A stretch of DNA of 6,787 nt from Acetobacteraceae bacterium (GTDB lineage Bacteria > Pseudomonadota > Alphaproteobacteria > Acetobacterales > Acetobacteraceae): NCBI GenBank assembly GCA_027311485.1, contig DAICYU010000228.1:1-6787 (forward strand). The letters are read 5' to 3'. This document shows positions 6,127 through 6,787 of this stretch, piece by piece. Position numbers and translations under genes: made by a program. Every line of letters begins with the position of its first letter. The first letter of the stretch is position 1. Under the pieces are notes generated by a model, which searched no databases, was not told the origin of the DNA, and saw only the letters and a list, made by a program, of their open reading frames with translations.

Positions 6127-6787
6127 TCAACCCTGTTCAACAGCCATCCAACGCCGGATGATTGCCAGCGCATTCTCCGGCTGGCTCTCAGCCAGTTCCG
6201 TGACTTTTCGGATCGACGACGCCCGCATGGCGCCCTCCACCTGCTTCATCTGAATCGTCTCCCGATCATCGCCTCCGCCCGGCCCATCTGCCGTACGGTC
6301 CTGCCCAATACCCAGCGGTCCGCCTTCCGGCTGGGCTAGGCCCAGGATCGCTGAACCGCCTTCTCCGCTGCTCTCGGCCACGACGGCCGACGGCGGACGA
6401 TTCAGTGCGTTCAGGATCGAGCGGGCAGTCAGGATGATGATCCCGAAGCCAACCACGCCGAACCCGACAATCCGGAGCAGTGTCACCAGGTCGGCGTTCC
6501 GGGCGATCGCTACGGTGTGCGTGGTGCCATCAGACGGCTCGACCTCATTGATGAATGGCATGCTGACCACCTCGACATGGTCGCCGCGCTTCTCATCGTA
6601 GCCGATCGCCGTCTTCACCAGTTTGTCGATGCGATCCAGTTCGTCCGCACTGCGCGGCCGCCAGTTGTGCTTACCGTCGGCTGTCACCGCATCAATGCCA
6701 TCGATCATAACGGCCAATGAGATCCGCTCGATTCGCGGCTGGTCGTGCACAACCGCGCGCACCGTCTTGCTGATCTCATAATTTGTC
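6127..6787 (-). CDS. fliF: FliF, flagellar MS-ring protein, C-terminal part (partial)
   Basis: The gene enters from the right edge; 219 codons are visible, beginning TNYEISKTVRAVVHDQPRI and ending at TGA 6129-6127. FliF forms the MS ring in the inner membrane at the flagellar base. Visible parts, numbered from the first visible residue, are as follows. The end of the periplasmic ring domain carries ISLAVMIDGIDAV and WRPRSADELDRIDKLVKTAI, then GYDEKRGDHVEVVSMPF. One hydrophobic membrane segment follows (about 99-120, LVTLLRIVGFGVVGFGIIIL). Then comes a cytoplasmic Gly-rich linker (about 130-180), and finally the amphipathic tail SIRKVTELAESQPENALAII plus RRWM, the expected FliG-binding peptide. 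Both hydrophobic and tail features match family knowledge. It converges on purH with 19 bases between stops, so no fliG follows directly downstream in this window; fliG must lie elsewhere. The N-terminal half and start are outside the window. Confidence 0.93.
   Translation of the reverse strand, partial: TNYEISKTVRAVVHDQPRIERISLAVMIDGIDAVTADGKHNWRPRSADELDRIDKLVKTAIGYDEKRGDHVEVVSMPFINEVEPSDGTTHTVAIARNADLVTLLRIVGFGVVGFGIIILTARSILNALNRPPSAVVAESSGEGGSAILGLAQPEGGPLGIGQDRTADGPGGGDDRETIQMKQVEGAMRASSIRKVTELAESQPENALAIIRRWMAVEQG

Noticed and set aside
6095..6150. Possible terminator between purH and fliF
   Set aside because: Only weak pairings were found, such as CGGCA with TGCCG over a long loop and CTGTTCAACAG inside the end of fliF. 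There is no strong stem with a T-run, so no terminator is called.
4503..6173. A 556-codon open minus-strand frame antisense to purH
   Set aside because: It covers all of purH, is rich in Arg, Gly and His as expected from the reverse of a GC-rich gene, and shows no recognisable domain. purH on the plus strand is certain.
1..6787. Mobile elements, CRISPR arrays, tRNA or rRNA genes, toxin-antitoxin or defence systems
   Set aside because: No spaced direct repeats, transposase or integrase motifs, long terminal inverted repeats, or cloverleaf-like sequences were seen on either strand by reading.

Overview
The window looks like the chromosome of a GC-rich alphaproteobacterium, most likely of the Rhodospirillales/Acetobacterales type. 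The reasons are strong G/C preference at third codon positions, the order rsmB - rpe - heparinase II/III-like - glycosyltransferase - purH, and the 3' end of a flagellar fliF gene. This assignment rests on remembered gene order and protein character, not on a search.

Layout. Bases 1-128 (+) hold the last 41 codons of rsmB (16S rRNA m5C967 methyltransferase). A perfect 8-bp stem-loop covers its stop codon. Then comes an opposite-strand (-) accessory pair. An intact DUF3140 gene (144-530) is preceded by the decayed remains of a small DUF5872-like gene (527-907) that keeps its start codon and a perfect GGAGG ribosome binding site but carries frameshifts and stops. From 1098 to 6107 (+) runs a tight cluster. 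It holds rpe (ribulose-phosphate 3-epimerase), a heparinase II/III-like protein overlapping rpe by ATGA, a GT4 glycosyltransferase starting with GTG, and purH (bifunctional AICAR transformylase/IMP cyclohydrolase). Bases 6127-6787 (-) are the 3' end of fliF (MS-ring protein), convergent with purH.

How the genes fit together. rpe and purH are housekeeping genes of the pentose phosphate pathway and purine synthesis, which share phosphorylated pentose precursors. Between them sit two genes of polysaccharide metabolism: the heparinase-like protein (no signal peptide seen) and a GT4 transferase. The four probably share a transcript started just upstream of rpe, where a sigma70-like promoter (CTGTCA-N17-TATAAG) can be read.

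The accessory DUF5872/DUF3140 pair sits against the grain between rsmB and rpe and is the least ordinary part of the window. No transposase, integrase, CRISPR array, tRNA or rRNA was seen. I do not see a new defence or mobile system here; the best leads are the decaying small-gene pair and the polysaccharide genes embedded between central-metabolism genes.
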